Source: CAYUHJ01 sp964444365 (lineage in GTDB: Bacteria; Planctomycetota; Planctomycetia; Gemmatales; Gemmataceae). From it: 64,000 nucleotides of DNA. The DNA is taken from positions 7,312 to 71,311 of the forward strand of contig CAYUHJ010000010.1 in NCBI GenBank assembly GCA_964444365.1, given 5' to 3'. Below, one piece after another: positions 35,322 through 46,506 of the stretch (within the stretch, counting starts at the first letter, position 1; each line of letters opens with the position of its first letter). Under the pieces are notes generated by a model, which searched no databases, was not told the origin of the DNA, and saw only the letters and a list, made by a program, of their open reading frames with translations. Made by a program: the position numbers and the translations under genes.

Positions 35322-35930
35322 ATGTCCAACCTTGCCGGCTTCCGGTGCCGCGCGTGCAACACGCCGATCGACATGCAGCCGGGCCAGATCGGCACCTGCT
35401 CGGGGTGCGGGCGGAAGAACTACGCCCCCGCGTCCGGGTACGAGTATTTTTCGTCGGTCCCGACGAACACGCTGCCCGGCGAGATCCCGCCGGAACAGCC
35501 CGAACTGGCCCCGGTCGACGACGAAGTGATCGTCTGCGCGAAGTGCAAGAAGATCACGCTCGCCCCGCCCGGCACGACCGTCCGGTGCCCGTCGTGCGGG
35601 GAGGTGTGCCACGCCTCGAAGATGGACTCGATCGTCGAGCTGGTCGCCGCACCGGGGGATTCCCACGTTTTTCCGCAAAACCGCGGGCTGCTCGTCGCGG
35701 CGTCCACCGACTTCACCCTCGGGGCCCTCGCGGACGGCCCCACGTCCGCCGACTTCGCCGCCCCGTCCCCGTTCGGCGAGAAAAAGACGAAGGCGTTCAG
35801 CATGCCCCTCGGCGAGTTCGGGACGCCGAAGCCGAGGCCGTCCGCGTTCGCGAGCCCGCTGGTCGTCGCCCTCCTCGCGGGGCTCGTCGCGGCGGCGGGG
35901 TACTATTACTACTTCTACCTCCGCCGGTGA
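35322..35930 (+). CDS. Zinc-ribbon protein with a C-terminal membrane anchor
   Basis: 202 residues. Two four-Cys ribbons are visible: CRAC with CSGC at residues 9-29, and CAKC with CPSC at about 72-92. A low-complexity middle follows, then one helix (VVALLAGLVAAAGYYYYFY) at the extreme C-terminus, so the ribbons face the cytoplasm as in a tail-anchored protein. This layout is common in planctomycetes; no function is known. A possible -10 (TAAGAT at 35264) lies upstream. Confidence 0.7.
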   Translation: MSNLAGFRCRACNTPIDMQPGQIGTCSGCGRKNYAPASGYEYFSSVPTNTLPGEIPPEQPELAPVDDEVIVCAKCKKITLAPPGTTVRCPSCGEVCHASKMDSIVELVAAPGDSHVFPQNRGLLVAASTDFTLGALADGPTSADFAAPSPFGEKKTKAFSMPLGEFGTPKPRPSAFASPLVVALLAGLVAAAGYYYYFYLRR

Positions 35931-36029
35931 CGGCGGCCCGCGAGCCGAACCCCGCCGCACACTGGCCGACTCGCACCGGGTTCCCGAGAACGATACGGCC
36001 GTCCCGCCCGCGCTCCCGGAGTCCGCACC

Positions 36030-36626
36030 ATGTCCAAAGGCAAGATCGGGGTGCTCATCGAGGAGCACTTCGACCCCGACGAGTACCGCGAGTTCAACCA
36101 GTTCTTCCCGGCGAACGGCTACGAGGTCGTGTACCTCTCGCACCTGTGGAACCAGCCCAGCCTCCGGTTCGGCTCGAACGCCGAGGGGGACGAGGTCAAG
36201 GAACACGTCGTCGTCACGACCGAAGTGAACGGCCTCGACCCCGCCGGGTTCAAGGCCATCCTCGCCATCGGGGCCTACGCCACGGACCGCTTGCGATACC
36301 AGGAAAAAGTGAAGCCCGGCCAGAAGAACAACGCCCCCGCGGTCGCGTTCGTCCGCCGGGCGATGGCGACGCCGGGCGTCAAAATGGCGACGATTTGCCA
36401 CGGCCTTTGGCTGTGGTGCGCCGACCCGGACCTGATCCGCGGCCGGAAGGTGACGTGTGCCCACAACCTGATCTCGGACGTGTCGAACGCCGGGGCCGAC
36501 ATCCAGTACGACCTGGAAAAGGAGACGACCGCGGACATCGTCATCGACGGCAACCTGATCACGAGCCGGCACCCCGGCGTGAACAAGCTGTTCATGGAAA
36601 CGATCGTGGCGGAACTGGAGAAATAA
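36030..36626 (+). CDS. DJ-1/PfpI family protein
   Basis: 198 residues, single domain. The reactive C123 followed by H124 (TICHGLW) forms the nucleophile elbow, and an acidic residue near the N-terminus (IEEHFD) is where the family has its partner Glu. Members act as glyoxalases, amidases or stress proteins. The ATG at 36030 gives the expected first strand KIGVLIEE. A palindromic repeat follows the stop codon. Confidence 0.8.
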   Translation: MSKGKIGVLIEEHFDPDEYREFNQFFPANGYEVVYLSHLWNQPSLRFGSNAEGDEVKEHVVVTTEVNGLDPAGFKAILAIGAYATDRLRYQEKVKPGQKNNAPAVAFVRRAMATPGVKMATICHGLWLWCADPDLIRGRKVTCAHNLISDVSNAGADIQYDLEKETTADIVIDGNLITSRHPGVNKLFMETIVAELEK

Positions 36627-36640
36627 TCGACGGCGTGATT

Positions 36641-36710
36641 GTGTTTAGCCGCGACGCGGTAGCGGAGCGCGGCAACGATTCCGCGCTCCGCTACCGCATC
36701 GCGGCTACAC
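36641..36710. repeat. Palindromic repeat, TAGCCGCGACGC family, copy 1
   Basis: Left arm starting GTGTTTAGCCGCGACGC and right arm ending GCGGCTACAC pair over about 30 bases around a short loop. The arms match the element at 50076-50141 except for a few bases. It lies between the PfpI and CMD genes, 14 bases before the CMD start. Confidence 0.85.
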
Positions 36711-36723
36711 GAGGACTCCACCC

Positions 36724-37092
36724 ATGTTCAAAAACGCCGTCACCGACGACAAGGCTTTGCTCGACGCTCTGAAGGGGATCAACCCGAAGTTCGGCGACAT
36801 CGTCGAACGCTATTCCGGCGAACTGTGGGGGGCTCCGCTCATCGACCAGAAGACGAAGGCCCTCGTCTGCATCGCGATCGACGTGGTCAACGGGTCGCTC
36901 TACGGGGCCGGCACGCCGTTCGAGGCGCACGTCGACATGGCCATCAAGCAGGGCGCGACCATCGCCGAGATCGAGGAACTGCTCCTCTTCCTGTGCGGCT
37001 ACGCGGGCATGAACAAGGCCGCCGGCGGGTTCGGCCGGCTGAACGAGATCAAGGCCGCCGGCAAGACCGGGCTCGGCACGCCGTTGAAGTAA
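36724..37092 (+). CDS. Carboxymuconolactone decarboxylase (CMD/AhpD-like) family protein
   Basis: 122 residues, all helical, with the CMD core (ALVCIAIDVVNG, then FEAHVDMAIKQGATIAEI). The CxxC pair that gives AhpD its peroxidase-linked activity is absent, so this is a plain CMD-fold protein; enzymatic activity is uncertain. It is co-directional with PfpI and the next gene, separated from each by a repeat. Confidence 0.8.
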   Translation: MFKNAVTDDKALLDALKGINPKFGDIVERYSGELWGAPLIDQKTKALVCIAIDVVNGSLYGAGTPFEAHVDMAIKQGATIAEIEELLLFLCGYAGMNKAAGGFGRLNEIKAAGKTGLGTPLK

Positions 37093-37099
37093 GCTCATT

Positions 37100-37226
37100 C
37101 TCCCCTCTCCCCTTGGGGGAGAGGGGCCGGGGGTGAGGGGAAGGCTTCATCCCGAGAGCACGCTCACGTTGTGGGGAAGCGCGTTCCCCTCACCCCTAAC
37201 CCCTCTCCCCCAAGGGGAGAGGGGGA
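37100..37226. repeat. C-rich double-hairpin repeat, family A copy 4
   Basis: Variant with CCCCTTGGGGGAGAGGGG on the left arm and its complement on the right, and a longer spacer (about 45 bases). The SD for the next gene lies just beyond it. Confidence 0.85.
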
Positions 37227-37251
37227 CCGAACCCTCACCAGGAGTCCGCCC

Positions 37252-37821
37252 GTGAAGAAGCGCGTCAACTACTACAAGGACCTCTCCGCCGACTACTCCC
37301 GTCCGGGGCTGGTCTCGAAGGAGATGCAGGACAAGCTCATCAAACAGGCAGAAGAGTTCATCGCGAAGAAGGAGAAGACCCTCCCCGCGATCGGCCCGGA
37401 CTACACCCTGGCGACGGTCGAAAAGGAAAACAAGGACTGGTGGCCGACCCACTGCGAGGCCCTCCGCCGCGGCCGGGGGGACCTGCTCACCGCCGAGTAC
37501 CGCGACGACCTCGTGTACCTGTGCCAGGACGGGCCGTACTTCGGGCTCGAAGAGCAGAAGGCCCGCGAACTCCACTGGTGGGCGCTGATCGCCCAGCCCG
37601 GCGTGACCATGTGCTGGCCGATCGTCCAGATCAGCGGCGAGCACGTCTTCTTCGAGTGGAAGTGCGAGGACGACGCCACGAACGAGACGATCGCGAAGGG
37701 GACGGTGACGTTCGTCCGCCGCGGCCACCGGGGGGCGTGCTACCTCAAGACGGAACAGCTCACGTTCGTGCGGGACGTTTTCGCGCCAGAGGAACTCGTC
37801 AAGCTCATCAAGACGTCGTAA
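37252..37821 (+). CDS. NTF2/SnoaL-like protein
   Basis: 189 residues. A basic N-terminal helix precedes a body that looks like the cone-shaped NTF2/SnoaL fold: YRDDLVYLCQDGPYF, a helix, then strands VFFEWKCEDD and GTVTFVRRGHRG with Trp/Tyr-rich interior. Such proteins are hydroxylases, isomerases or ligand carriers; nothing points to a substrate. The GTG at 37252 is used because AGGAG at 37240-37244 sits eight bases before; the upstream in-frame ATG lies in the repeat. Confidence 0.6.
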   Translation: MKKRVNYYKDLSADYSRPGLVSKEMQDKLIKQAEEFIAKKEKTLPAIGPDYTLATVEKENKDWWPTHCEALRRGRGDLLTAEYRDDLVYLCQDGPYFGLEEQKARELHWWALIAQPGVTMCWPIVQISGEHVFFEWKCEDDATNETIAKGTVTFVRRGHRGACYLKTEQLTFVRDVFAPEELVKLIKTS

Positions 37822-37840
37822 CGGCCGGACCAGCGAGTAT

Positions 37841-37874
37841 AAGAGCCGCGAACGGGATTCCGTTCGCGGCTCTT
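37841..37874. terminator. Terminator-like hairpin after the NTF2-like gene
   Basis: AAGAGCCGCGAACG and its exact complement enclose a 6-base loop, 19 bases after the stop codon. There is no T-run, so it may be a transcript-end stabiliser rather than a classical intrinsic terminator. Confidence 0.5.
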
Positions 37875-37917
37875 GAGTGAGGGCGCGGCGGACGCTGAAG
37901 GGTTCCGGCCGCGGGTG

Positions 37918-37923
37918 TATAAT
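37918..37923 (+). promoter_or_regulatory. Probable -10 box for the kinase-WD40 gene
   Basis: TATAAT 37 bases before the GTG start at 37955; the expected -35 region has no TTGACA match. Confidence 0.5.
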
Positions 37924-37954
37924 CACGGGCGATCCCTTTTCCGAAGGCACCCTC

Positions 37955-40900
37955 GTGACCCGTCCCCTCGTGATTTGCCCCCGCGGGCACCAGACCGACC
38001 CGGCCGGCGCGTCGGTGTCCGCCAACGGAACCCCCGCCTGCCCGGTGTGCGGCGAGTCGACCCGGCCCGTGTCGCAGGCGTCGACACTCGAATACGCCCC
38101 GGCGGCGGACGCGAACGCCACGGTGCCCCCAGGGTCGGCGGCCACCGCCCCCGGCGGGGACGACTGGCAGACGCTCCCCCCCCTTTCCCAATCCGGCACC
38201 AAGCCGGACGAGAACGCGACCCTCCCCCCGACCCACCCGCCGGGTTCGCCGACCGGGTCGACCGTGCCCCCGTCCCTGGGGTTGATGACCGGGTCGGCCG
38301 CCGGCGAATCCAACCCCGTCGTCACCGTCTCCGGGTACGAGATCCGTCGGGTGCTCGGCCGCGGCAGCATGGGGGTCGTGTACAAGGCCCGGCAGGTGAA
38401 CCTGAACCGGACCGTCGCCCTGAAGATGGTCCTGGCCGGCGGGCACGCCTCGTCCGACGAACGCGCCCGGTTCCAGAAGGAGGCCGAGGCCCTCGCGTCC
38501 CTCCAGCACCCGAACATCATCCAGGTGTACGAGGTCGGCGAGGCCGAGGGGATGCCGTTCTTCTCGATGGAGTTCCTGCCCGGCGGCACGCTCGAAAAGC
38601 TGACCCCGGGCGGGTCCCCGATCGACCCGAAGAAGGCCGCGGAGATCGTCGAGAAGCTGGCCCGGGCGATGGCCGTCGCCCACCAGCGGGGGATCGTCCA
38701 CCGGGACCTGAAGCCGGCGAACGTGCTGCTGACGGCGGACGGCGAGCCGAAGGTCACGGACTTCGGCCTGGCGAAGCGGCTGGACGACGCGGGCGGCCGC
38801 AGCGGGGCGACCCAGACCGGCACCGCGATGGGCACCCCGAGCTACATGGCCCCGGAACAGGCCGAGGGCCGGATCAAGGAGATCGGCCCGGCGGCGGACG
38901 TGTACGCCCTGGGCGCGATCCTGTACGAGCTGCTCACCGGCCGGCCGCCGTTCAAGGGGATGACCGCCGTCGACACGATGCTGATGGTCGTGACGGAGGA
39001 GGCGGTGTCCCCGACCCGGCTGCAACCGCGGCTGCCGCGGGACATCGTCACCATCTGCCTGAAGTGCATCCAGAAGCCGATCCCGAAGCGGTACGCCTCC
39101 GCCAAGGACCTCGCGGACGACCTGAGGCGGTTCCAGAACGGCGAGCCGATCAAGGCCGTGCCGGTCAGCAACTGGGAGCGGGCGCGGAAGTGGGTCCGCC
39201 GCCGGCCGGCGACGGCCGCCCTGCTCGGGTTTAGCGCCGCGGCCTGCGTCGCCCTGCTCGCCGTCGGGGTGTGGTTCCACCTCGAACTCCGGGCGTCGAT
39301 GAAGGAAACGGAGCAGGAGAAGCAGGTCGCCGTCCGGCGGCTGGCCCGGCTGTACGTCGCCCAGGGCATGACCTACGCCGACCGCGGCGACATCCCGCTG
39401 GCCCTGCCGTTTCTCATCGAAGCCCTCAAGCTGGAACACGGCGACCCCGAGCGGGAAGAACTGGACCGCATGCGGCTGGCGGCGGTCTTGCGGTACACCC
39501 CCCGCCTGCTCCGGGTCGGGTTTCACCAGCAGTGCGTGAACGACGTCGGCTTCTCGCCGGACGGCCGGTACGCCTTCTCCGCGTCGGGGGACGGCACGGT
39601 CCACGTCTGGGCCGGCTCGCCCGAGGAGCCGCTGTCGATCCACGCCTCCCACCTGCACCACGGGGCCGGGGTGAACCGCGCGGCGTTCTCCCGCGACTCG
39701 ACCCGGCTGGTCACGGCCGGGAATGACGGCAAGGCCCGCGTCTGGGCGTGCGAAACCGGGCAGCCCGGGGCGACCTTCGACCACGGGGCCGACGTTCGCT
39801 GCGCCCAGTTCGACGTCACCGGAGCCGTGGCGCTCACCGCCGGGGCCGACGGCGTCGTCAAGCAGTGGGACACGGCGACGGGCCGCGCGGCCCGGCCCGA
39901 CATCAAGCACGGCAAGGACGTTCTCTGGGCGGCCTACAGCCCGGACGGGGAACGGCTCGTGACCGCGGGCACGGGCATGGCCAAGCTGTGGAACGCGAAG
40001 ACCGGCGAGCCGATCGGCCCCCCGTTTCACGCGGGGGCGGACGTGGTCCTGTACGCCGAGTTCAGCCCGGACGGCAAGCGCGTCGTCACCGCCGGGGGCG
40101 ACAACTTCGCCCGGCAGTGGGCGATCACCCCGGCCGGGGCCAGGCCGACCGGGCGGGACATGCCGCACACCGAAGACGTATTGGCCGCCCGGTTCAACGC
40201 GACCGGAACCCGGATCGCCACCGCCTCGGCCGACGGGACGGCCCGCATCTGGGACACCGACGGCAACCCGATCGGCCAGTACATGTGGCACAACAGCGTC
40301 GTCAACGACGTCGCGTTCTCCCCGGACGGGACCGCCGTCGTCACGTCCAGCGACGACAACACCGCCCGCGTCTGGGACGCCGCCACCGGCCTGCCCCGCG
40401 GCCCCCGACTGGCCCACTGCGGGGCGGTCAACCGGGCCGTGTTCAGCCCGAGCAGCAAGTACGTGCTGACCGGCTCCCAGGCCGGGCTGAGCCGGCTGTA
40501 CCGCCGGCTCGACTCGTTCCCGAAGATCGTCATCGCCGCCCCGGAGCCCCCGACCCGCGTCAACGTCCGCAGCCGGGACGGCAAGTGGGAGGCCGTGTGG
40601 GGGCCGAACAACACCGTCCGCGTCCTCGCCGCCGCCGACCGGAGCCCGGCCGGGCCGGAGATCAAGCTGAAGGGGAACGTGTTCACCGCCGACTTCTCCC
40701 CGGACGGCACCCGGCTGGTGACGGCGAACGACATGGGCTCCGCCGTCATCTGGAACGTCGCCACGGCCGAGCTCGCCGTCCCCCCGCTGCGGCACTCCAG
40801 CGCCGTGTACTCCGCCGCGTTCAGCCCGGACGGCACGAAGGTCGTGACCGGCAGCGACGACAACACCGCCCGCGTCTGGGACGCCGCCACCGGCGACCCC

Positions 40901-41266
40901 CTGGGCCAGCCGATGCGGCACGACGCCACGGTGAACAAGGCCGCCTTCGACCCGACCGGGAAGATCGTCCTGACCGCGTCCAGCGACGGGGCCGCCCGCG
41001 CCTGGGACTACACCAACGGCGAACCCCTCACCCCGAGCCTGGACACGGCCGGGTGGGCCGGCGACGCCCTCCGCCACCCGTTCGACCCGAAGGTGTGGGA
41101 CCTCCCCGTCGAGCGGCGGCCGCTCAAGACCCTCGCCCTCGAAGCCCACTGGCTGTCCGGCCACACCGTCGACAAGTCCGGGGTGATCGTCTCGTCCGAC
41201 GTGGACACGCTCCGCGAAATCTGGGACGAGGTCCAGAAGCACCACCCCGAACTGCTCAAGCGCTAA
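37955..41266 (+). CDS. Ser/Thr protein kinase with WD40 propeller
   Basis: 1103 residues. An N-terminal zinc-ribbon-like motif (CPRGH, then CPVCGE) and a Pro/Thr linker lead to a Hanks-type kinase: Gly loop near residue 134 (LGRGSMGVV), ATP-binding Lys in VALKMV, catalytic HRDLKPAN near 248, and DFG near 268. One membrane helix (about 417-440) separates it from about eleven WD40 units (residues 529-1035; repeated D-x-V/A-x-F-S-PDG and WD/WN endings). The propeller should lie outside the cytoplasm and sense partners. GAAGG precedes the GTG at 37955. Kinase-WD40 fusions are typical of Gemmata-like planctomycetes. Confidence 0.92.
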   Translation: MTRPLVICPRGHQTDPAGASVSANGTPACPVCGESTRPVSQASTLEYAPAADANATVPPGSAATAPGGDDWQTLPPLSQSGTKPDENATLPPTHPPGSPTGSTVPPSLGLMTGSAAGESNPVVTVSGYEIRRVLGRGSMGVVYKARQVNLNRTVALKMVLAGGHASSDERARFQKEAEALASLQHPNIIQVYEVGEAEGMPFFSMEFLPGGTLEKLTPGGSPIDPKKAAEIVEKLARAMAVAHQRGIVHRDLKPANVLLTADGEPKVTDFGLAKRLDDAGGRSGATQTGTAMGTPSYMAPEQAEGRIKEIGPAADVYALGAILYELLTGRPPFKGMTAVDTMLMVVTEEAVSPTRLQPRLPRDIVTICLKCIQKPIPKRYASAKDLADDLRRFQNGEPIKAVPVSNWERARKWVRRRPATAALLGFSAAACVALLAVGVWFHLELRASMKETEQEKQVAVRRLARLYVAQGMTYADRGDIPLALPFLIEALKLEHGDPEREELDRMRLAAVLRYTPRLLRVGFHQQCVNDVGFSPDGRYAFSASGDGTVHVWAGSPEEPLSIHASHLHHGAGVNRAAFSRDSTRLVTAGNDGKARVWACETGQPGATFDHGADVRCAQFDVTGAVALTAGADGVVKQWDTATGRAARPDIKHGKDVLWAAYSPDGERLVTAGTGMAKLWNAKTGEPIGPPFHAGADVVLYAEFSPDGKRVVTAGGDNFARQWAITPAGARPTGRDMPHTEDVLAARFNATGTRIATASADGTARIWDTDGNPIGQYMWHNSVVNDVAFSPDGTAVVTSSDDNTARVWDAATGLPRGPRLAHCGAVNRAVFSPSSKYVLTGSQAGLSRLYRRLDSFPKIVIAAPEPPTRVNVRSRDGKWEAVWGPNNTVRVLAAADRSPAGPEIKLKGNVFTADFSPDGTRLVTANDMGSAVIWNVATAELAVPPLRHSSAVYSAAFSPDGTKVVTGSDDNTARVWDAATGDPLGQPMRHDATVNKAAFDPTGKIVLTASSDGAARAWDYTNGEPLTPSLDTAGWAGDALRHPFDPKVWDLPVERRPLKTLALEAHWLSGHTVDKSGVIVSSDVDTLREIWDEVQKHHPELLKR

Positions 41267-41459
41267 CGCCGGGGGAACGATGACGGAAGCGGAGTGGCGG
41301 ACGTAACCGAACATCCTCCCGCTGCCGAAGCCGCACGCCCGCGGTGCTCCACCCTCGGTTTGCGCGTCGAGCGGGTGTCTCGGTCGGGTCGCGCCCGAAA
41401 ACAGCTCGCACCGACGCGGCATTTCCCGGCCAGATGATTGCTCCCCCTTCCCCCGCACC

Positions 41460-41465
41460 TAGAAT
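41460..41465 (+). promoter_or_regulatory. Probable -10 box for the AGE gene
   Basis: TAGAAT 48 bases before the start codon at 41508, in a 241-base intergenic gap that otherwise shows nothing recognisable. Confidence 0.35.
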
Positions 41466-41507
41466 CTCCGCCACCGTCCCTGCCGACCCGCACCAGGAGC
41501 CGCCGCC

Positions 41508-43334
41508 ATGCCGACCACGGGCTTCACGTTCTCCGACACGGTCGCCGGGTACGTGACCGGTTTCGACGCGGCCGCCGGGGCGTACACCCTCAAGACCAGC
41601 GACGGCACGCCGGTCACGGTCAAGCTGCGGTCGAACACCTACGCCATGCTCGCGCGGAACCTCGGCGAGCCGTACCTGGACTGCACCGGGCAGATGAAGA
41701 CCATGCTCGGGCAGACCGGCCGGTTCCTCTACACCTACGGCACCTACTACCCCGAAGGCGGGAAGGACACGTTCGAGGCGCAGTTCATCACGTTCGTCGG
41801 CCGCAAGCCGGACGATTTCGTCTTCGAGCGGCCGGACTGGTGGGTCAAGCAGATCGCCGAGATCGCGGACTTCTTCCTCAAGGCCCAGTTCCAGGGCGGG
41901 CCGGTCGACTACGCGAACTACCGCACCACGATCAAGCTGTCCGGCGAGAAGGCGGCCGACAACTACCGCCAGGAGACGGACACGATCTCCCGGCTGGTGT
42001 ACGGGTTCGCGTCGGCGTACATGCTGACCGGCGACGACCGCTACCTGGAGGGGGCCGAACGCGGCACCGAATACCTCCGCGAGCACATGCGGTTCCACGA
42101 CGCGGACGAGAACATCGTCTACTGGTACCACGGCATCGACATTCACGGGGACAGCGAGGACAAGATCTTCGCCTCCGAGTTCGGCGACGACTTCATGGCG
42201 ATCCCCGCCTACGAGCAAATCTACGCCCTCGCCGGGCCGATCCAGACGTACCGCATCACCGGCGACCCGCGCATCCTCAAGGACGCGGAAATGACGGTCG
42301 ACCTCTTCGACCGCTTCTACCTGGACAAGGAAAAGGGCGGCTACTTCTCGCACCTCGACCCCGTCACGCTCGACCCGCGGTGCGACTCCCTGGGGGAGAA
42401 CAAGGGGAAGAAGAACTGGAACTCCGTCGGCGACCACGCCCCGGCGTACCTCATCAACCTGTACCTGGCCACCGGGCAGGAGCGGTACGGGAAGATGCTG
42501 GAGTTCACCTTCGACACGATCGCGAAGCACTTCCCGAACTACGACGCGAGCCCGTTCGTGCAGGAGAAGTTCTTCGAGGACTGGTCCCACGACCGCACGC
42601 ACATGTGGCAGCAGAACCGCGGCGTGGTCGGGCACAACCTCAAGATCGCGTGGAACCTGATGCGGATGTTCGGCGAGAAGCCGAAGCCCGAGTACGAGGC
42701 CCTCGCCCGGCGGATCGCCGTGGAGATGCCGAAGGTCGGGTACGACAACCGCCGCACGGGCTGGTACGACGTGATGGAGCGGCTGAAGAAGCCCGGCGAG
42801 GAGTGGCACCGCTTCGCGTTCCACGACCGTAAGGCGTGGTGGCAGCAGGAGCAGGGAATTCTCGCGTACCTGATCCTGCACGGGATTCTTCCGTCCGACG
42901 AGTACCAGCGGTACGCCCGCGAGTCGGCGGCGTTCTACAACTCGTTCTTCCTCGACCACGACGACGGGGCCGTCTACTTCAACGTGCTGGCCAGCGGCGT
43001 CCCGTTCCTGATGGGCACCGAGCGGTTCAAGGGCAGCCACTCGATGAGCGGTTACCACTCGACGGAACTCTGCTTCCTGTCGCAGACGTACCTGAACCTG
43101 CTCATCACGAAGCAACCGCTCGACCTGTACTTCAAGCCGCAGCCGGGGGCGTTCCCGAACCACACGCTGCGGGTGTCGCCGGACATCCTGCCGCCGGGCC
43201 GGGTGACGCTGACGCACGTGTGGGTCGACGACAAGCCGTACGCGAAGTTCGACGCGAAGGCGCTGACGGTGTCCCTGCCGGACGCGAAGGAGTCCGTGCG
43301 GGTGAAGGTCCGGCTCACGCCCAACGGGTCGTGA
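41508..43334 (+). CDS. AGE-family (N-acylglucosamine 2-epimerase-like) sugar epimerase or isomerase
   Basis: 608 residues, no signal peptide. After about 105 residues of a beta-rich N-terminal domain, the rest is the (alpha/alpha)6 barrel of AGE/cellobiose-epimerase enzymes. Typical elements are RLVYGFASAYMLTGD, EHMRFHD, KNWNSVGDHAPAYLINLYLATG, HMWQQNRGVVGHNLKIAWNL and WWQQEQGILAYL, with conserved His and Glu-rich pockets. The C-terminal strands (SVRVKVRLTP) look like an extra sandwich. Substrate unknown; position before glgX suggests glucan or oligosaccharide metabolism. Confidence 0.7.
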   Translation: MPTTGFTFSDTVAGYVTGFDAAAGAYTLKTSDGTPVTVKLRSNTYAMLARNLGEPYLDCTGQMKTMLGQTGRFLYTYGTYYPEGGKDTFEAQFITFVGRKPDDFVFERPDWWVKQIAEIADFFLKAQFQGGPVDYANYRTTIKLSGEKAADNYRQETDTISRLVYGFASAYMLTGDDRYLEGAERGTEYLREHMRFHDADENIVYWYHGIDIHGDSEDKIFASEFGDDFMAIPAYEQIYALAGPIQTYRITGDPRILKDAEMTVDLFDRFYLDKEKGGYFSHLDPVTLDPRCDSLGENKGKKNWNSVGDHAPAYLINLYLATGQERYGKMLEFTFDTIAKHFPNYDASPFVQEKFFEDWSHDRTHMWQQNRGVVGHNLKIAWNLMRMFGEKPKPEYEALARRIAVEMPKVGYDNRRTGWYDVMERLKKPGEEWHRFAFHDRKAWWQQEQGILAYLILHGILPSDEYQRYARESAAFYNSFFLDHDDGAVYFNVLASGVPFLMGTERFKGSHSMSGYHSTELCFLSQTYLNLLITKQPLDLYFKPQPGAFPNHTLRVSPDILPPGRVTLTHVWVDDKPYAKFDAKALTVSLPDAKESVRVKVRLTPNGS

Positions 43335-43342
43335 TCCGTCAT

Positions 43343-43441
43343 GTCCCCTCCCCCCTTGTGGGGGAGGGTGAGGGTGGGGGTCGCTTGGGTAGTGGAGCTT
43401 TCACCCCCACCCCAACCCTCCCCCCTCAAGGGGGAGGGAGT
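43343..43441. repeat. C-rich double-hairpin repeat, family A copy 5
   Basis: Left arm CCCCTCCCCCCTTGTGGGG and right arm CCCCTCAAGGGGGAGGG, spacer about 30 bases. It lies between the AGE and first STAS genes. Confidence 0.85.
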
Positions 43442-43494
43442 AAGAAGCAGAAGTCGAACGGGGCTCGCTGTTCCATCGACTTTGGGAGTCCGCG

Positions 43495-43827
43495 ATGACG
43501 ATCAACGTCAAGACCGAGAACGACATCACGGTCGTCGAGATCGCCGGCGAACTGAACGCGGGGACGGTGCCCGACGCGCAGGGTGCGGTGCTGCCGCTCG
43601 CGGTGCCGGGGTGCAAGATCGTCCTCGACCTGACGGCCGTCCCGTTCATGTCGAGCGCCGGCCTGCGGCTCATGCTGGTGCTGTTCCGCACGGTGAAGTC
43701 GAAGGGCGGCAAGATCCTGCTGGCCGGCCTCGCGGACGAGATCAAGAGCACGATGTCGCTGACCGGGTTCCTCGACTTCTTCGACTGCCGCGCGACCCGA
43801 GCCGAGGCCGTGACGGCGCTGGCGTGA
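43495..43827 (+). CDS. STAS-domain anti-sigma factor antagonist (RsbV-like) 1
   Basis: 110 residues, one STAS domain. The phosphoacceptor equivalent of SpoIIAA Ser58 is S54 in FMSSAGL, with Ser in place of the preceding Asp. Expected to bind the RsbW-like kinase encoded at 46507 when unphosphorylated. ATG at 43495 with GGGAG before it. It shares the strand with glgX and the second STAS gene, so the set is likely expressed together or sequentially. Confidence 0.85.
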   Translation: MTINVKTENDITVVEIAGELNAGTVPDAQGAVLPLAVPGCKIVLDLTAVPFMSSAGLRLMLVLFRTVKSKGGKILLAGLADEIKSTMSLTGFLDFFDCRATRAEAVTALA

Positions 43828-43829
43828 TC

Positions 43830-43980
43830 GACCCTCTCCCCGTGGGGGAGAGGGTGGCCGTAGACCGGGTGAGGCGACGACCCCACGAGGAATGACGCTT
43901 CCGCCCAAGACAGCAAACCTCTTCACGGGTGAAGCCTTTCCCTCACCCCCAACCCCTCTCCCCCAAGGGGAGAGGGGAGA
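43830..43980. repeat. C-rich double-hairpin repeat, family A copy 6
   Basis: CCCTCTCCCCGTGGGGGAGAGGG on the left and the matching CCCCTCTCCCCCAAGGGG arm on the right, with an unusually long spacer of about 90 bases. Between the first STAS gene and glgX. Confidence 0.8.
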
Positions 43981-44010
43981 AGAAAAACTTCCTCCTCCCC
44001 GCGAGGCACC

Positions 44011-46119
<2,109 letters not shown>

Positions 46120-46156
46120 CAGACCCTTTCCGACGACTCTCACCAGAGGGCACCCG

Positions 46157-46483
46157 ATGCCGTTGACCTTGACCCTGACCGTGGCCGACGACCGGGCGGA
46201 GATCGTCCTGACGGGCGACCTCGACGCGACCTCGGCCCCGCAGTTCCAGGCGGAACTGGAGAAGGCCGCCGCCGCGAAGCCCAGGCACCTCGTCCTGCAC
46301 CTCGCGGCCCTGGAGTTCATGGCCAGCGCCGGCGTGCGGATGCTGATCTTCGCGAAGCAAAAGATGGGGACCGGCACGCGGGTGTACGTGATCGCCCCGC
46401 AGGAGCCGATCCTGCAAACGCTGCAACGCACGGGGCTCATGAACAGCGTGACGGTGCAAGACGTGTTCGCCCCGGTGGCGTGA
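46157..46483 (+). CDS. STAS-domain anti-sigma factor antagonist (RsbV-like) 2
   Basis: 108 residues, one STAS domain. Acceptor equivalent S57 in FMASAGV. It starts 37 bases after glgX and ends 23 bases before the RsbW-like gene, so this STAS protein is the most likely direct partner of that kinase. Confidence 0.85.
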   Translation: MPLTLTLTVADDRAEIVLTGDLDATSAPQFQAELEKAAAAKPRHLVLHLAALEFMASAGVRMLIFAKQKMGTGTRVYVIAPQEPILQTLQRTGLMNSVTVQDVFAPVA

Positions 46484-46506
46484 CGGATTCCCGCGGGAGG
46501 CGTCCC

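Noticed and set aside
37808..41458. 1216-residue minus-strand frame opposite the kinase-WD40 gene
   Set aside because: Shadow of the WD40 repeats; its apparent periodicity comes from the plus-strand repeats.
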